64,000 bases of DNA from Albugo candida (taxonomy: Eukaryota > Oomycota > Peronosporomycetes > Albuginales > Albuginaceae): contig CAJNAR010000144.1 of NCBI GenBank assembly GCA_905220665.1, positions 682,001-746,000 of the forward strand, in the 5' to 3' direction. Under the pieces are notes generated by a model. It worked only from the letters and a program-made list of their open reading frames with translations. It ran no database searches and was not told the DNA's origin. How positions within the stretch are numbered: position 1 is the stretch's first letter; the number at the start of each line of letters is the position of its first letter. The position numbers were made by a program, and so were the translations under genes. Positions 44,991-56,811 of the stretch are shown here, in pieces.

Positions 44991-45594
44991 GGGAGCCGCT
45001 ATGGCCACAGACAAAACTACTACGGCCACACACAATTGATCTAACCAATCACAGCTCACAAAATTATATTGTTGCTAGTACGTCAGAACTGGCGAAGCAG
45101 CAAATGGAAGTTTTACCTTTCGCGCAGCCGACCCTACGTGGTGACATTTTTCAACATATCAACCGGAAGATCGCATATTACACCCTTCGGAAAGTATTTG
45201 AACAGGTTAGTTTATAATATTCCTTTCTTCCTACGTGTTTTTCCAATCACTTGAGTTTCGCAATGACAGCTAGAAAAAGCTCCATGTCCAATGGCAACCG
45301 GCGCGAAGCCATGCTGTTCTACTAATACTACTAAATACTTTTAATTCTAAAAAATAGAATTTATATCAACAAATAATAAATAATTTTTTGAAAAAAACGA
45401 TTTTTTATTTTTTTCAACAGCAACAGAAAAAAACGTACCTACGCTAGAACAATACAACAAAAGCAGCGTAAGAAACAGAATGAGCGAGTGTACAAAAGTA
45501 GACAAGTGACCTGATTGGCTAGCGTACTTAGCAACAATTAAATTTTGTGAGCTGTGATTGGTTAGATCAATTGTCTGTGGCCATAGCGGCTCCC
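44991..45594. mobile_element. non-autonomous Mutator-like (MULE) foldback/MITE element, 604 bp
   Basis: The ends are inverted repeats of roughly 60-100 bp. The left end starts GGGAGCCGCTATGGCCACAG and continues to a GATCTAACCAATCACAGCTC run. The right end is the reverse complement, ending GGCTCCC. The left arm has about 20 extra bases inside. A perfect 9-bp target-site duplication flanks the element. Long terminal inverted repeats plus a 9-bp duplication are diagnostic of Mutator-like DNA transposons. No transposase frame is inside, so it needs help in trans. Confidence 0.82.
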
Positions 45595-45603
45595 TTTGAT
45601 TTT
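45595..45603. repeat. right 9-bp target-site duplication of the foldback element
   Basis: TTTGATTTT, identical to 44982-44990. Confidence 0.75.
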
Positions 45604-45808
45604 TGTAACTTGATGTATCGCAACTTGCGTAGAGATATTCGTATTTTCCAGCTTTACGATAGCAACAACTAATTGCCTACTTAACCATTACACAATTTTA
45701 AGGAAAACGCCGATATCAGAACCATGACCGCAAACTTCAACGTTTTCCAAGGTAACATCCACACTTCCATATTTTATCGATAATATCAAAATTGGTCAGC
45801 ATATTGAC

Positions 45809-48310
45809 TTATGGAGTCACATCGCACTCGATCGAAAGTGTAGCGAGTGGATCAGGCTCAATGCTGCTTAGAGAGTCGTCGAGCGAAGGAGATGTTACGT
45901 GGATGGCTTCTTCCATCGCCAGCGCGATCATATTTAGTGCCAAAAGATCTTGAGAATTGTATGCCAAAGCCTTCAGCACCGAGTGAGTGACACAAACACT
46001 TAACAACCACCGAACTTACCGAATGATAGCACTCAATCGCACGATCTAATGCGCCTTGGACGTGATACGTGAGCCCAAGAGATGCATAACTCGCCGCGTC
46101 CGGCGCAAGTGCGATCGCTTTGCCATAATATATCTCTGCTTCTTGATATTGTCTAAATGAAGCTATCAGCCATTCGCATGCTCACCGCCACAAAACGCAC
46201 CTAAGCTTTCGATACGCCGACGCGAGATTGAATAGTGTCACTGAAAACGTCTGCTTGCTGGCGGTATTCGAGCACGCCTGTAGCGCCCCTTGTAATAATT
46301 CCACAGCTAGTGTGTAGTTTTTCTGCTTATAGTACACAACACCGAGTTCATTCAGCAAAAGTGGATCGTTTCCTCGGATATTCGAGGCATCAAGAAGGCT
46401 CTGCAGTGCTTGATCGAGTTGATTGATACGTGAAAATTCGATTCCAATGCTCAATAACGGCATACAAGCTCCAAAAAGGATATTTCTCGCAGTGCGATAG
46501 CACGACATGGCTTGATCGCTTTCATCTTGCGATGCAAAAGAATGGCCAAAGGCGACCCATGCGATCGCAAAATCGCTATCCATAGTGATTGTCTTACTAC
46601 AAGTGAATTAGAAACGATAATGTGGAAGGAGATCTTACGTACTGGAAATGACGCTGAGCAAGGTCGTGCTTGCCGATGAGAAAGTAGTAACAAGCCACAA
46701 TGTACCAAGAAGCTGCTTTCTCCGGATATATATCCACCTATACACTCATTTAAGCGGCCTGTATATGTCCATCTCGAGTGTACCATTTCGTGACTGTATT
46801 GAAACAAATCGCGTTTCTTCCCGAAATGCATAAGTATCGCGACAAATAATGGAACAATTTCTAGATTGTAAGGATCATCGGCTTGAAGGCTGGTTCGAAA
46901 AAATTGATTGAATATGAGATATAAACTGATAGACTCAAAGTACCTTGTGCATAGTCTGTAGGCTGTGTTCATATCGTACTGGTCGTATGCTTTTTGTGCC
47001 TGCTTCCATTTCTGCAGAAGAGAATTGGAATCATGAAAGTAAGATTGCGGAATCGAACATATACGAGCTCATTATTGTCTTGTAATATTGCCAAATCGCT
47101 TGATTCCTATACACTTCGAATCAGCAAAATATATGAAGGAAGGTGCCGAGCTGAATACCTTGTGTGTATAGTTCCAATACAGAATCTGATTCGATTGGCG
47201 TTGTATAGAATCAACCTTGCTGAAGTCGATTTCTGCTAAGAGCTGTGCTTGTTCACCGCTATTTAGCATTTCATCATGAAAAAGTGCGCGAAAAGCTTCA
47301 TATGATCCAGCATCATTTTGCAATGCGAAGTGATAGTACACAATGGCATTTCTACGGTTTCCGAGTGATCTCCAGGCTCGACCGATGAGAGTAGCAAGAA
47401 CGGAGAGACTCGTGGATCCGATTGGAACTTGCGTTGAATCGCTTTGCATTTGGGTTTGAACCTCATTTAGTGATATAGAAGGGAAGGTGGTTTTGAGTAC
47501 TTCGAGGCATTCTTCAAACTGCTGGATAGCCAGCTACGTTTTATAACCGCGTGAGATAGATAGCTGATATAAATCAAACGCATACGCTACCATGCACCGT
47601 GCATAAAGAATGGCCGAGTCCAATTGTAAGCTCGAGCATTGTATCGATGCGTTCATCAGTTCAAATCTCTTGATGATGTGTAACGTTCGATGATACTCCG
47701 TGTTCAAAAAGCACGTTTTTGCCAGAACGAAGACATCTGCCGAGTTTTGACGCGACAAAGTGACCTAAAGTAATCAAGTCCAATCAGACTGATTCCAGGT
47801 CATTTTCTGAGAACCAACCAATTTGTCGGCGTAGAAGAAAGCCGACCGATACTCAAGTTTATCAATACAGGTATCCACTAGAGTTCGAAGACGATCCAAA
47901 GGCTTTGTTTCTAAACTATCATCGATCTGAATCTGATTCTGAGTACACGGCGATCGATGGGATCCAAGAATCCGACTCTTTTGACGTGATTTCTCCGTTG
48001 ATGTCACTGCCTTTTCCATACGAAATGGTACCTTGGAAATAGCTTGTTCGTCACCTTTGTTGCTTACTTTTTCGCTGGGAAATAGCCGCTGTGCCGTCCT
48101 CGACGCTCGAGACGTTCGGATTGGATCACCTGGACTGTTTCTAGCGCATTGATGTATTCTCTCAGACTCGTGTGAGATGCTTTCCTCTTCCAGGAACGAT
48201 CGCCAGCGTTTTCGTGCTCGTGGCTGCTTGACTGGAGCGCCATATAGGCGGCGTACATTGTGTGTATTATTTCGCTTGGTGCTTGAATCCAATCGGGGGA
48301 GAAACCGCAT
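45809..48310 (-). CDS. APC6: anaphase-promoting complex subunit 6 (CDC16), TPR protein, multi-exon
   Basis: On the minus strand, exon 1 (48310-47819), exon 2 (47764-47591) and exon 3 (47533-47159) join in phase. Later exons to 45809 are clear by content, but their exact edges were not all fixed. After a basic Ser/Arg-rich start come the CDC16 helices (RSAFFYADKL spliced to VTLSRQNSADVFVLAKTCF, and NTEYHRTLHIIKRFELM). Then follows a series of TPRs: KAASWYIVACYYFLIGKHDLA, FAIAWVAFGHSFASQDESDQA, PLLLNELGVVYYKQKNYTLAV, and a QYQEAEIYYGKAIALAPD-type repeat. APC6 is a scaffold of the APC/C ubiquitin ligase that drives mitotic exit. An upstream open stretch to about 48430 without ATG may hold extra 5' sequence. 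Confidence 0.85.
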
Positions 48311-49017
48311 CCGCGAGGCGGATACATCTTGGGATTGGGATACTGGCAGTGATGAGCTTGCTGGAGTGGTAGGAGAGGGAGTAGCAGCGGCACGTGCCGC
48401 CGAATTGGACGCTATGTCACTTGGATGACGAATGGTGGCGCGACTTGAGATTGATATCTCTCGGTTTTGATTTGGAACTAGTTACAGAAATAAGGATACC
48501 ACGCTATAGGTCGGCATTTTTGTTATGAAAAATGCTAGAATAGCGTGTACACGCATCGTAGCCTTGGTAGTGTGTACTACCCAAAAGGCTACCTTTCATC
48601 AGATTATATTACGGAGTAGGTCGAATGCATTGGTAGGAAACTTTTTATTAATGACTAACTATCGTTACTATCACCATCACCGGATTTCTTGTGCCTTCCA
48701 CTGACAGTAGCGTCAACATTGACCTGACACATCACATCACATCAAATGAGGATCAAAATTATGACATTCCCTCCCTTATCTCTTGGCCCGTCAAGCTGTG
48801 GCGGGTCGCACGGATGAACTCGGAAGTGGACGACAGTTACAATGATCGTTCGGAAATCTTTCAGGTACCTGAGATCGGTTACACCATCTGCGTGTCGAAA
48901 TTTCGACAAAAATCTGATCTATAAATCTGCGGTTACAACACTCTCAACCTTGTGATATGAGGGATCACTACGGGTCGTCACGTTCCGTTTGTATTTCCAT
49001 GCGAGACTCGAGAACGA
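48311..49017. other. spacer with a strong hairpin
   Basis: This is 707 bp between the APC6 start and the end of the KNH-domain gene. A plus-strand frame at 48691-48924 has only a GTG start. At 48558-48592 a hairpin forms from GTAGCCTT/AAGGCTAC and GGTAGT/ACTACC with a GTGT loop. I see no other feature. Confidence 0.4.
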
Positions 49018-50074
49018 TCATGGGGCTGATGTTATTTCAAAACATTTGGTCGTGTAAATCCTCTTCGGATCGTCCACACTTGTGAACCGCAGATAATAAT
49101 TCGACCCAGATTCCATTCCCCACGGTACTTTGTTGTATGTGTACTGACCACTATTGGAGATGCCACCAGTCACTAGTGTCGTGGCTTTACTTCCTAACTC
49201 CATAATCAAAATTTGTACACGCTGGACCTTTGGGTCAACAACTTCCCATTCTATTTTGGCAGGTTGTCCTCGAACCCACGTGGCTTTACAGTTCGGTTCG
49301 AGCACGCGAACAAAAACCGCACCTTCTTGATGGTGACATTGAGGATACTGTGCACTATTTTTCTTCAGCTTGTGATTTTGTAATTGTATGGGAAATGTGA
49401 CACTATGACGTGACTGTAATTCGGAATAACTATCTTGACTTTCGCTACAGAACGTATGTCTGCGATCTTCTATGCATCTGGAGTGTACCAAGTTCAGAAA
49501 AGTAGCACTCGTGCTCGGGAACATTTTTCTTTTCACGAATGTTGGTCGAAAGTCAGAGTTGGTGGGATCGTTGCTTAAAGTCTGAGTCATTGCAGGGGCG
49601 AGATGATTGTGTCGTATGCTCCACTTTGCTGAATGAGGAACAACTTCACAGATAGCAAAAACTGATCTAAAAAATTGACAGGAAAATTGCCTTGTGGCGT
49701 GCGTTATCAAAAGTAATTTTATAATCAGCGATTAATGCAGATTCATGCAAATTTGAAAATGACGTTCTCAGATTTAAGCAAGTTACATGTCTTCATATTG
49801 TGTAAGAAAATATTGCCCTTACCCTTTTGTACGTCGCTGACCACGTCAGTTTTTGCGGCTTGTTTTTCACAAATACATAATTTTCATTGCAGGTTAAGTT
49901 TACAAGGTATGGTTTAGGGGTTAGGAGTTGATTTTTCATGATACATGATTTAATAGTGACGACAGTAACGGGTCTATTGACCAAAATGGCGCTATTGATG
50001 CGAAGTAGTAGCACCAAGATGGACGTCTTGAGTGGTACGAAAGGCGTCGATATATTTATATCGCGTTCCTTCAC
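49018..50074 (-). CDS. KNH/Kre9-domain surface or secreted protein
   Basis: The 3' frame ends in a well-formed Kre9/KNH-like (Ser-Thr-rich GPI-anchored family) beta domain: ATWVRGQPAKIEWEVVDP, VQILIMELG, GGISNSGQYTYNKVPWGM, then SNYYLRFTSVDDPKRIYT. The upstream frame (from the ATG at 50074) has a hydrophobic segment (TSILVLLLRINSAILVN) and the start of a similar module (YVFVKNKPQKLTWSA). One intron of about 150 nt probably joins them, but the exact splice phase could not be settled. Proteins of this family are wall- or surface-associated in fungi and oomycetes. The number of modules and any GPI site are unclear. Confidence 0.5.
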
Positions 50075-51176
50075 AAGCGGCTAATAGTTCTGTGGGACAA
50101 GCACACTTTCGTACATACGCGAATACTTGGTGCTTTGGCGAACCAAATCGAATGCGCGTTGCACTTTTGGTAATTTGGGTGAAAAATTTAATTTACCGCA
50201 GTTTCCACATTCTTCATGCTCAGGGCGCGTTTACATTCTGTCGTACGAAAGCGTAAACAAAATCGTCACCACGTTAACAGGCACGCACTCAACAACTTAT
50301 TTTAAATATTGACTAGAATGCGCGCTTACAATTATAGAAAGAAACCAAAGTCACTGACTCGCTGCGGCCAACAACGCGATCAAATGCGATTGCGTCATAT
50401 ATGATCGGAAATGTACTTTCGTGTAAACGTTTCGAGCATTGTCAAAGTTTATAAATTATTAATAAAACTCAGAGGCGAGGAGCTCCCAAAAAAACGCAGG
50501 GACCCCATGTGAATGCCCTAACGCATTGGTACTCGGCACATCTCTCGGCTAATCATCTCCAGAAGATTGCATCTGAATGGAGAAAGAAGGCTCCAATGTC
50601 CGGTGAGATTTCACCGTATCGAACAACTTACGGCTGATCCTTGTAATGATGTGCTTATTCATCATGTCTCTAAACGGCATCTTGTAATCTTTGAAACGGA
50701 GGGAAGCGTACAGACGTTGGATATTTAGTGACGAGCAATGTATTCTGACTATCGATTGGGCTCTGTGTAGAGTGAGAGTGTAAAAGCCTTGCGCTTCGCT
50801 GATGCATGTCTACGTTTGTGCATGTTCATCCCTAGCAATGAACATCTCAATCTTATACATGTTCAAGGGCAAGAGCATATTTATGTTCCTCTAGCAAGGA
50901 TCAGGTCGCTTCATGACGAGGCACGAGGTTGAAGCGCGTCCTCGATTCCAATTTCACGGTTCCAATTGGTGTACACACTCAAATTCTTCATCACATAAGG
51001 GAAAGTCTGAGTCAACATTAATTTGGCCAGGTCAGATTGGATTTCCGCAAATACCAACGAGTAAAGTAGCACTTATACCTCTTTTTCTGATTGGCGCGTT
51101 AAAAACGTACAAGTCGTTACGGTTGATTCGGCCGGGCCGAGCGGAATTCGCTCAGATTGTGTCCAATTTGTAAAGG
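50075..51176. other. intergenic spacer
   Basis: These 1.1 kb lie between divergent genes. A short coding-like stretch around 50.52-50.64 kb (LSANHLQKIASEWRKKAP) has no start and stops at once, and could be a pseudogene scrap. The frame at 50913-51173 starts with TTG and lacks any domain. Confidence 0.35.
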
Positions 51177-52052
51177 ATGAATCGGATCGAACATCTAAGT
51201 CGCTGTCGTGAATCTCGCAGTGGCTATCCACCTGAAGATAAGGTCCTTCGTCGACGTCAACAGTATCGCATTCATCAACAGCGACATCGAGCACGACTGA
51301 AAAATCGAATGGGATGTCTTCAAAGCGATGTTGACAGTTTGAGCAAGCAAATTGCAACATTAGAGTCAAAAAGAAAGCAAATGCAGCAATATATCGCCAT
51401 TCCGCACCGGACTGTATTAGACATAAAGCTTCCGCTCAGATTTGTGACTGAATTTCTTCAACTCTTCAAACATGGATATAATTTCAAGAATCCGTCCAAG
51501 CAAGAAACTTTTCTTCGCACTCAGGCTCGCCATAATCTAGAGTTGTATGATATCCAAGGACTCGAAAATCATATTGATCAATGGAAACTGTATGGTCGAT
51601 TTTTCAAGATGTACCGCATTGCGTTCAATGATCTATTCATCCAAGTCTTCGACTCGGAGACGATCGTGACTGTCCGAACCGATATTGCAATCAGCCCAAC
51701 CCGAGAAGGCGTTCTGGCATTGCATCCACGCTTGAACGGGTGTGAAAGGGGAGTTCAGAAGTTGGTCCAAACAAAATTAGCTGTGCCGACAAAACTTGAG
51801 TTTCATTTCGATACAAGCGGACTATTATGCAAATTTTTTGTGAGTGGTTGTTACCCACGCATGTTGAGAGAATTGAATTTATCTCCGGATATCGTAGAGC
51901 TTCTATTTAATGATATGAGGATCAGCTCACTTAGCGGTGTAATTTACGCTTCTCCGAGCGTTCCAACGGTAAAAGAGTCAGTGGTACGCTCAAAGCTGAA
52001 TATCCAGTATTTGCTTGGTGACAAAGACAGCGACAATTCGGTCATGAGTTAG
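51177..52052 (+). CDS. oomycete-type bZIP transcription factor with altered basic region
   Basis: This is a single exon of 291 residues. The basic region and leucine zipper lie at about residues 20-70: RRRQQYRIHQQRHRARLKNR followed by heptads (MGCLQSDVDSLSKQIATLES). The canonical DNA-contacting Asn is His here. Oomycete genomes have an expanded set of bZIPs with other substitutions at this Asn. The C-terminal 200 residues form a folded region (FVTEFLQLFKHGYNF, then FKMYRIAFNDLFIQVFDSET) typical of oomycete bZIPs and not seen in animal ones. DNA specificity is likely to differ from classical AP-1 or CREB sites. Confidence 0.75.
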   Translation: MNRIEHLSRCRESRSGYPPEDKVLRRRQQYRIHQQRHRARLKNRMGCLQSDVDSLSKQIATLESKRKQMQQYIAIPHRTVLDIKLPLRFVTEFLQLFKHGYNFKNPSKQETFLRTQARHNLELYDIQGLENHIDQWKLYGRFFKMYRIAFNDLFIQVFDSETIVTVRTDIAISPTREGVLALHPRLNGCERGVQKLVQTKLAVPTKLEFHFDTSGLLCKFFVSGCYPRMLRELNLSPDIVELLFNDMRISSLSGVIYASPSVPTVKESVVRSKLNIQYLLGDKDSDNSVMS

Positions 52053-53954
52053 TCACCATGAAAAATGTGCCGAGTAGATCATCTAAGAAGAATAAAGTGT
52101 CTATTATAGTGAGATTTGTAGGTTGTGCATGCTTGAATTTAAAGAATTATTCGAAAATCATATAGGTCTTAGTCATCACGCATGTGATGTTCATTGTGTA
52201 CCAAACTTCACAAGGTTAAGTACACTTTTCAACGTATGAAAAGAAAAACGTTACTGATGTACATTTAAAGACAGAACACTGCTTCCGATGGCCGCATGTT
52301 TTTCTATACAAATGGATATTCCAAGGAGGCGCATCTTTTCGAGGCATTCCAACATACTGTGAATCGCTCTTGCAAGCTCAACTTGTTTTAGCACGACTTC
52401 GTTAATACGTACCATGAAATACGCAAGATGTGCGATTGTTTATCTGACGGATCCATTCGCCTTGGTGCACAAACTAGTATATCAACGAAAGAATATGCTT
52501 GCTTTAGCATGAATACTTGATCGATTCGCAGCTCTGCTTGCGTAAGCTTCTCATCATATCATCTACTATCCGGGAAGTATGTGGCATTGGTGAGATCAAA
52601 CCATCAAAGGCTTTTGTACGGGTTAACAGAAAGCTGCGGTATATTGTGGCGATCACAAGGTGTAAATTCCGGTTATCAGATGAGTATGTATAGACAAGAT
52701 TTTCTGAGCCTTTTCGTGTTCGGAGAATAGACGTATCTCAATCTTAAACCCTCATGCAACCATTCCATTTTTGGAAGTCCGTTTATTGTAAGCGCCCATT
52801 CTCTCCCATTGTAGCAGCATGTCTCGAAAACGCAAAAAGTGGGAACGGTAATCCACGTTGTTCTGAATTATATGGGGAGTAGAGTGGTTGATAGAGAAAA
52901 CGTTTTGTCTTCCAGATTAGATGACTCTATACAGAGAGTAAATCGAATGTAGCGGATACGTGTGGAAAGAGTATCATTTGGATGAAGTTGGATTTCATCC
53001 TATTTCTCATTCTCAAATGCTCCTTTCCCGTCGGATATCAAGTGGACAATCTTTACACTTGAATTAACTGAAATACAATGGCTAGATCCTTGCTAATTTA
53101 ATTTTCGGAAGAGAAGAAAGTATTACTGTACCACGGAGCAAGAGATCCCCACATCCTGACATACTCCCGTAATGCAGGCATCGCTTTTACTCAAGACAAT
53201 TTCGTCTTTCCTCTGCAGCTGATATGTGATGGCAACAAAGTAAGGATCTTCCGTTATATCGATGCCCCTAGACATCTAGGTATTGAGTATAACAAAAATC
53301 ACTACTTCGTTTTGACAGCGAATAAGTATGAGGCAATCATGGGTATATGCTGACATTATACGCATCATGTGACACATCAACATGACACCACTTTGTCGCA
53401 ATCATTATGCTCGACTTTCTGAAGTTCTAGTATTGGCAGAACTATCAATGGTGCATGTCGCATGAAGGAGTAGTACGTGATGGTGCGCAAGCCTTCTATA
53501 TCTGGCGACTCAGCATACTACAGCGACACTGCACGCGAGTAATCGTATCCTCACGGAGCCACTCGAACAATAAGGTTTTAAACAGTGCAATTGCTTGTGT
53601 GGACCAATATTATAAGCCACCCACAAATTGATGCTCGTATCAGATGTGAAATCATCATCAATGTTCTAGCGCGCCATAAACCGCACATAATAACAAACGC
53701 AGGTTGCGAGTGTCTTTTCTCTCCGCGTGAACCACGTATTGCGACAATGACCTGTGCCCCGACTTGTTTAAGACTTTAAATGCAAAAGCACCAATTACGC
53801 AATTATTGTGCAGTAAAATAGTAGTTGCCCAAGTTCTTAAAAGTAAGATCCCGAAAGACGCGTGTCTGAATCTGTACGTGAGTGTCCAGACGTTGGCTTT
53901 CGCACCTATCGGTAGAAACCTGCATTCTCAAACCCGACCCGTCCAGAATCGATC
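52053..53954. other. long AT-rich spacer, empty as far as I can see
   Basis: These 1.9 kb lie between the bZIP and MINPP1 genes. They contain only short frames with many stops. No RNA gene, transposon end or repeat was recognised. Confidence 0.5.
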
Positions 53955-55397
53955 ATGAAATACATCGTACTCCTAAGCGTATGGCTTACGCCAATTCTGT
54001 GGTGCGATCAAGAAGGAATGCAGCGATGGGACGATACTGACTTCCAGCATCTTCTTAAAACTCGAATGTCAACTAAAAATCAGTATCCAACACCTTCCGA
54101 CGAAGAATTCGCTGCATTGATAGCTGAAGATATTACAATAAACACACAATCAGATCAGTGTAAAGTGATTCACACAAATTTTGTCATCCGTCATGGAACA
54201 CGTTTCCCCACTAAAAAAGTAATCAAAAAAATTTCAAATCTTTACAATCTTTTGGCCCAAATAAAACAATCAGACCAAAGTTCAAGTCTCAATGCGTTCG
54301 ATTGGCTCCTCTCATGGAATCCACCGTACAACACCGAAAATGAAGGCTCATTAGCACCAGCTGGCGAGATGGAAATGAAAGCTTTGGGAGGTCGTATCCG
54401 CGATCGATTCTATAACGGAAATGTACCCACTGCTTCGGATAACAAGCACTTCACATTCGAGCACACCTGGAAAATTCGAACCGCGCAGAGTGCCAAGGCT
54501 TTCGCGTCAGGTCTTTGCGACGAGCAACAGGACGATATCGAATACCGTTCAAATGCTGCTGGTGAAGACATGGTGCTACGCTTTTATGACAATTGTCCAG
54601 CACTCGATGCACAATTAGCTGCTGATACTTCTCCTAGTCGCCACTATGAAGAATATCGTCACAGTGATCAGATGCAAAAAAATCTCAAGCACTTTCAGAA
54701 TTTATTTGGCCCACAAGGAAATCAACTGACTCAATCTCATTTAGAAGCAGCTTATGATGCGTGTGCGTTCGATGTTGCTTTGTTGGGAGAATGCTCACAT
54801 TGGTGTCAGATTTTCAGATCGGATGGGCCTGAATTGCTGCTTTCTATGGATTACTTCAAAGATTTGAAGCACTTTTATCGCAAAAGTTATGGTACACCAT
54901 TGGCGTACGAGATCGCCTCACCATTACTTCGCCAGATGATCGTCGAAATGCGCAATCGAACACTTGGGAAAAGTCAAGTTGGCGGTAGTTTTAAGTTTGC
55001 TCATGCCGAGACGATTTTACCTTTGGCTGCACTCATGGATATTTCATATTCAGACCGACACAAGACGAACACGCAAAGTCACATTGTTAGCACTACACCG
55101 CTGGAAGTCGCAGAAACACGTCAGTTCAAAGGAAGCTTGCTGGCTCCTTTTTCCGCCAACATTGGGTTTGTGCTTTACGAATGCACGCCACTTGCAGGAG
55201 GACAGAAGGAAGGGGACCAAGTGATCGAAAAATCATATAAAGTAAAGACGTTGTATAATGAGCGGGTGGTGAGATTCTCAGCATGCGAGATGCAAGATCT
55301 ATGCTCGATCGAGCAATTGGAAACGCTGTTCAATCGATGGATTTATGAATTTGATTCAAGTCAAGTATGTGAAGTACCCGTAAGCAATCAAATGTAA
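53955..55397 (+). CDS. MINPP1: multiple inositol polyphosphate phosphatase (MINPP1-like histidine phosphatase)
   Basis: A single exon of 480 residues starts with ATG. A signal peptide is evident (KYIVLLSVWLTPILW, cleavage near residue 17-20). The catalytic RHGTRFPT motif stands near residue 78 and the proton-donor HAE (KFAHAETILPL) near residue 353, the tripeptide being typical of MINPP enzymes rather than HD-type phytases. Conserved Cys residues suggest disulfides. MINPP removes phosphates from InsP6 and related inositol phosphates in the ER lumen or after secretion. The gene ends only 42 bp from the stop of the convergent DNAAF1 gene. Confidence 0.88.
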   Translation: MKYIVLLSVWLTPILWCDQEGMQRWDDTDFQHLLKTRMSTKNQYPTPSDEEFAALIAEDITINTQSDQCKVIHTNFVIRHGTRFPTKKVIKKISNLYNLLAQIKQSDQSSSLNAFDWLLSWNPPYNTENEGSLAPAGEMEMKALGGRIRDRFYNGNVPTASDNKHFTFEHTWKIRTAQSAKAFASGLCDEQQDDIEYRSNAAGEDMVLRFYDNCPALDAQLAADTSPSRHYEEYRHSDQMQKNLKHFQNLFGPQGNQLTQSHLEAAYDACAFDVALLGECSHWCQIFRSDGPELLLSMDYFKDLKHFYRKSYGTPLAYEIASPLLRQMIVEMRNRTLGKSQVGGSFKFAHAETILPLAALMDISYSDRHKTNTQSHIVSTTPLEVAETRQFKGSLLAPFSANIGFVLYECTPLAGGQKEGDQVIEKSYKVKTLYNERVVRFSACEMQDLCSIEQLETLFNRWIYEFDSSQVCEVPVSNQM

Positions 55398-55439
55398 TTG
55401 ATCTGTTTTCCGGCAATGTAATTGATGTGATTCCTCTGT

Positions 55440-56754
55440 CTATGATGACGGCTCGGGAAATCGTTTTTGAATCGTCCTCCTTTCTTCGATATGGGTGCAG
55501 GTGACGGGACCAGGGGGTAAAAATTGCCGGTTTGCATCGACATGACACTCACTCTGTAGCGCCACTTTTGTCTCTGGGGGATGGGAGAAGAAATTTTTAT
55601 TTGTCATAGCTGGTGGATGAGCGGACTGCTCAATGTCGAATGCCTGATTGGCAAATTCTTTGTAATCAGAAGTTGTGTCAAGACCCACTGTAGCACACTG
55701 ATGCAGCACATTTAGACGTTCCTGACGGAGTGGATTGATGGGATCCACTTCTTCTTTGTGAGACTTCTTTGTATCTCCCTTACTCTGCAAGTCGCTCATC
55801 GCATCTTGTGTTCTTAAACAAGTGTCGTCTATTTCCGGTCCAGGTTCCTCGTGCTTCATGCTGTCGTTACTGTGCTTTTGTTGGCCATTCAGAAACATTT
55901 CTTCAAAAAAACGGAAATTCATCTCTTCTTGTTGCTTCTTCTCCAAGCGAATTTTCTCCATTTCAATTCTTTCGGCTTCTTGTGCTGCTTCTTGGTTCCC
56001 TGTAGCTTCCCATGCTCTTCCCCAAGCGTCCACTCTTCTTCTTTCCTCCGGAAACACAGGACGATCGTCCAGGTACTTTAATTGGCAGCAGCGATAAATC
56101 ACCGTTTTTCGATACTGTCTGATGTGTCTCACCACTTCGTTGCCCTGGAGATAAAGCACTTTGAGACTCGGCATTTGTGCGAGGATATCAAGAACTTGAG
56201 GCTCTTTGAGTCGATTTTGCTGAATATCGAGGATCGATAATGCTGGAAGGTCAAGAACATGGGCAATGTCGTCCGGAGACTCTAATCGATTCCCTTTTAG
56301 AGTTAGACTCTACCCAGCAGAAATCAGCTTCTGATGGAGAAATCGGAAAGTAGGCGCACCGTCAGTTCCTTCATGTGCCCCAAATTCTCAATTTTTGAGA
56401 TTTGATTGGATTCAAGATGAAGAGAATCCAACAGCGTCTGATTGTGCAAATTTTCAATTGTATGAATAAGATTCTCATGCAAATACAACGTCCGAAGACT
56501 CTTTTGATTATCGAGTCCTTCGATTTTCACAAATCCGTTTCCTTCCAGCCAAAGAGCCTTAAGTCCCACATACTCTTCCAAATTAGAGATACAACGGAAT
56601 CCCTGATAGAAACGGAACCGATTAATACGCGATTAGAGGTGGGTTGCGTTCTCACTTTGTAATGCAGATAGAGTCGATCGTTCACGGAAGGTGTCGAATA
56701 GAGATCAGTTTCGCGGCAAATGCGTCGAAGGGTAGCTTTATCCATCTCAATCAT
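55440..56754 (-). CDS. DNAAF1: dynein axonemal assembly factor 1 (DNAAF1/LRRC50/ODA7)
   Basis: Exons 56754-56656, 56602-56360 and 56309-55440 give 403 residues. The family's N-terminal helix is present ([16 protein letters not shown], then [11 protein letters not shown]). Six LRRs of the SDS22-like type follow ([51 protein letters not shown]). The LRR cap has the diagnostic [19 protein letters not shown] charged coiled coil ends the protein. DNAAF1 helps preassemble dynein arms in the cytoplasm, so the organism should make motile flagella. The start of DNAAF1 lies 57 bp after the stop of VKOR on the same strand. Confidence 0.88.
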
Positions 56755-56811
56755 CTCACACGACTTCTCAAATCGAACGACGCTACAACGTTTATTCAAT
56801 AGATTTTTAAA

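Noticed and set aside
45069..45254. 61-codon frame inside the foldback element
   Set aside because: It is too short for a transposase, has no motif and partly overlaps the terminal repeat.
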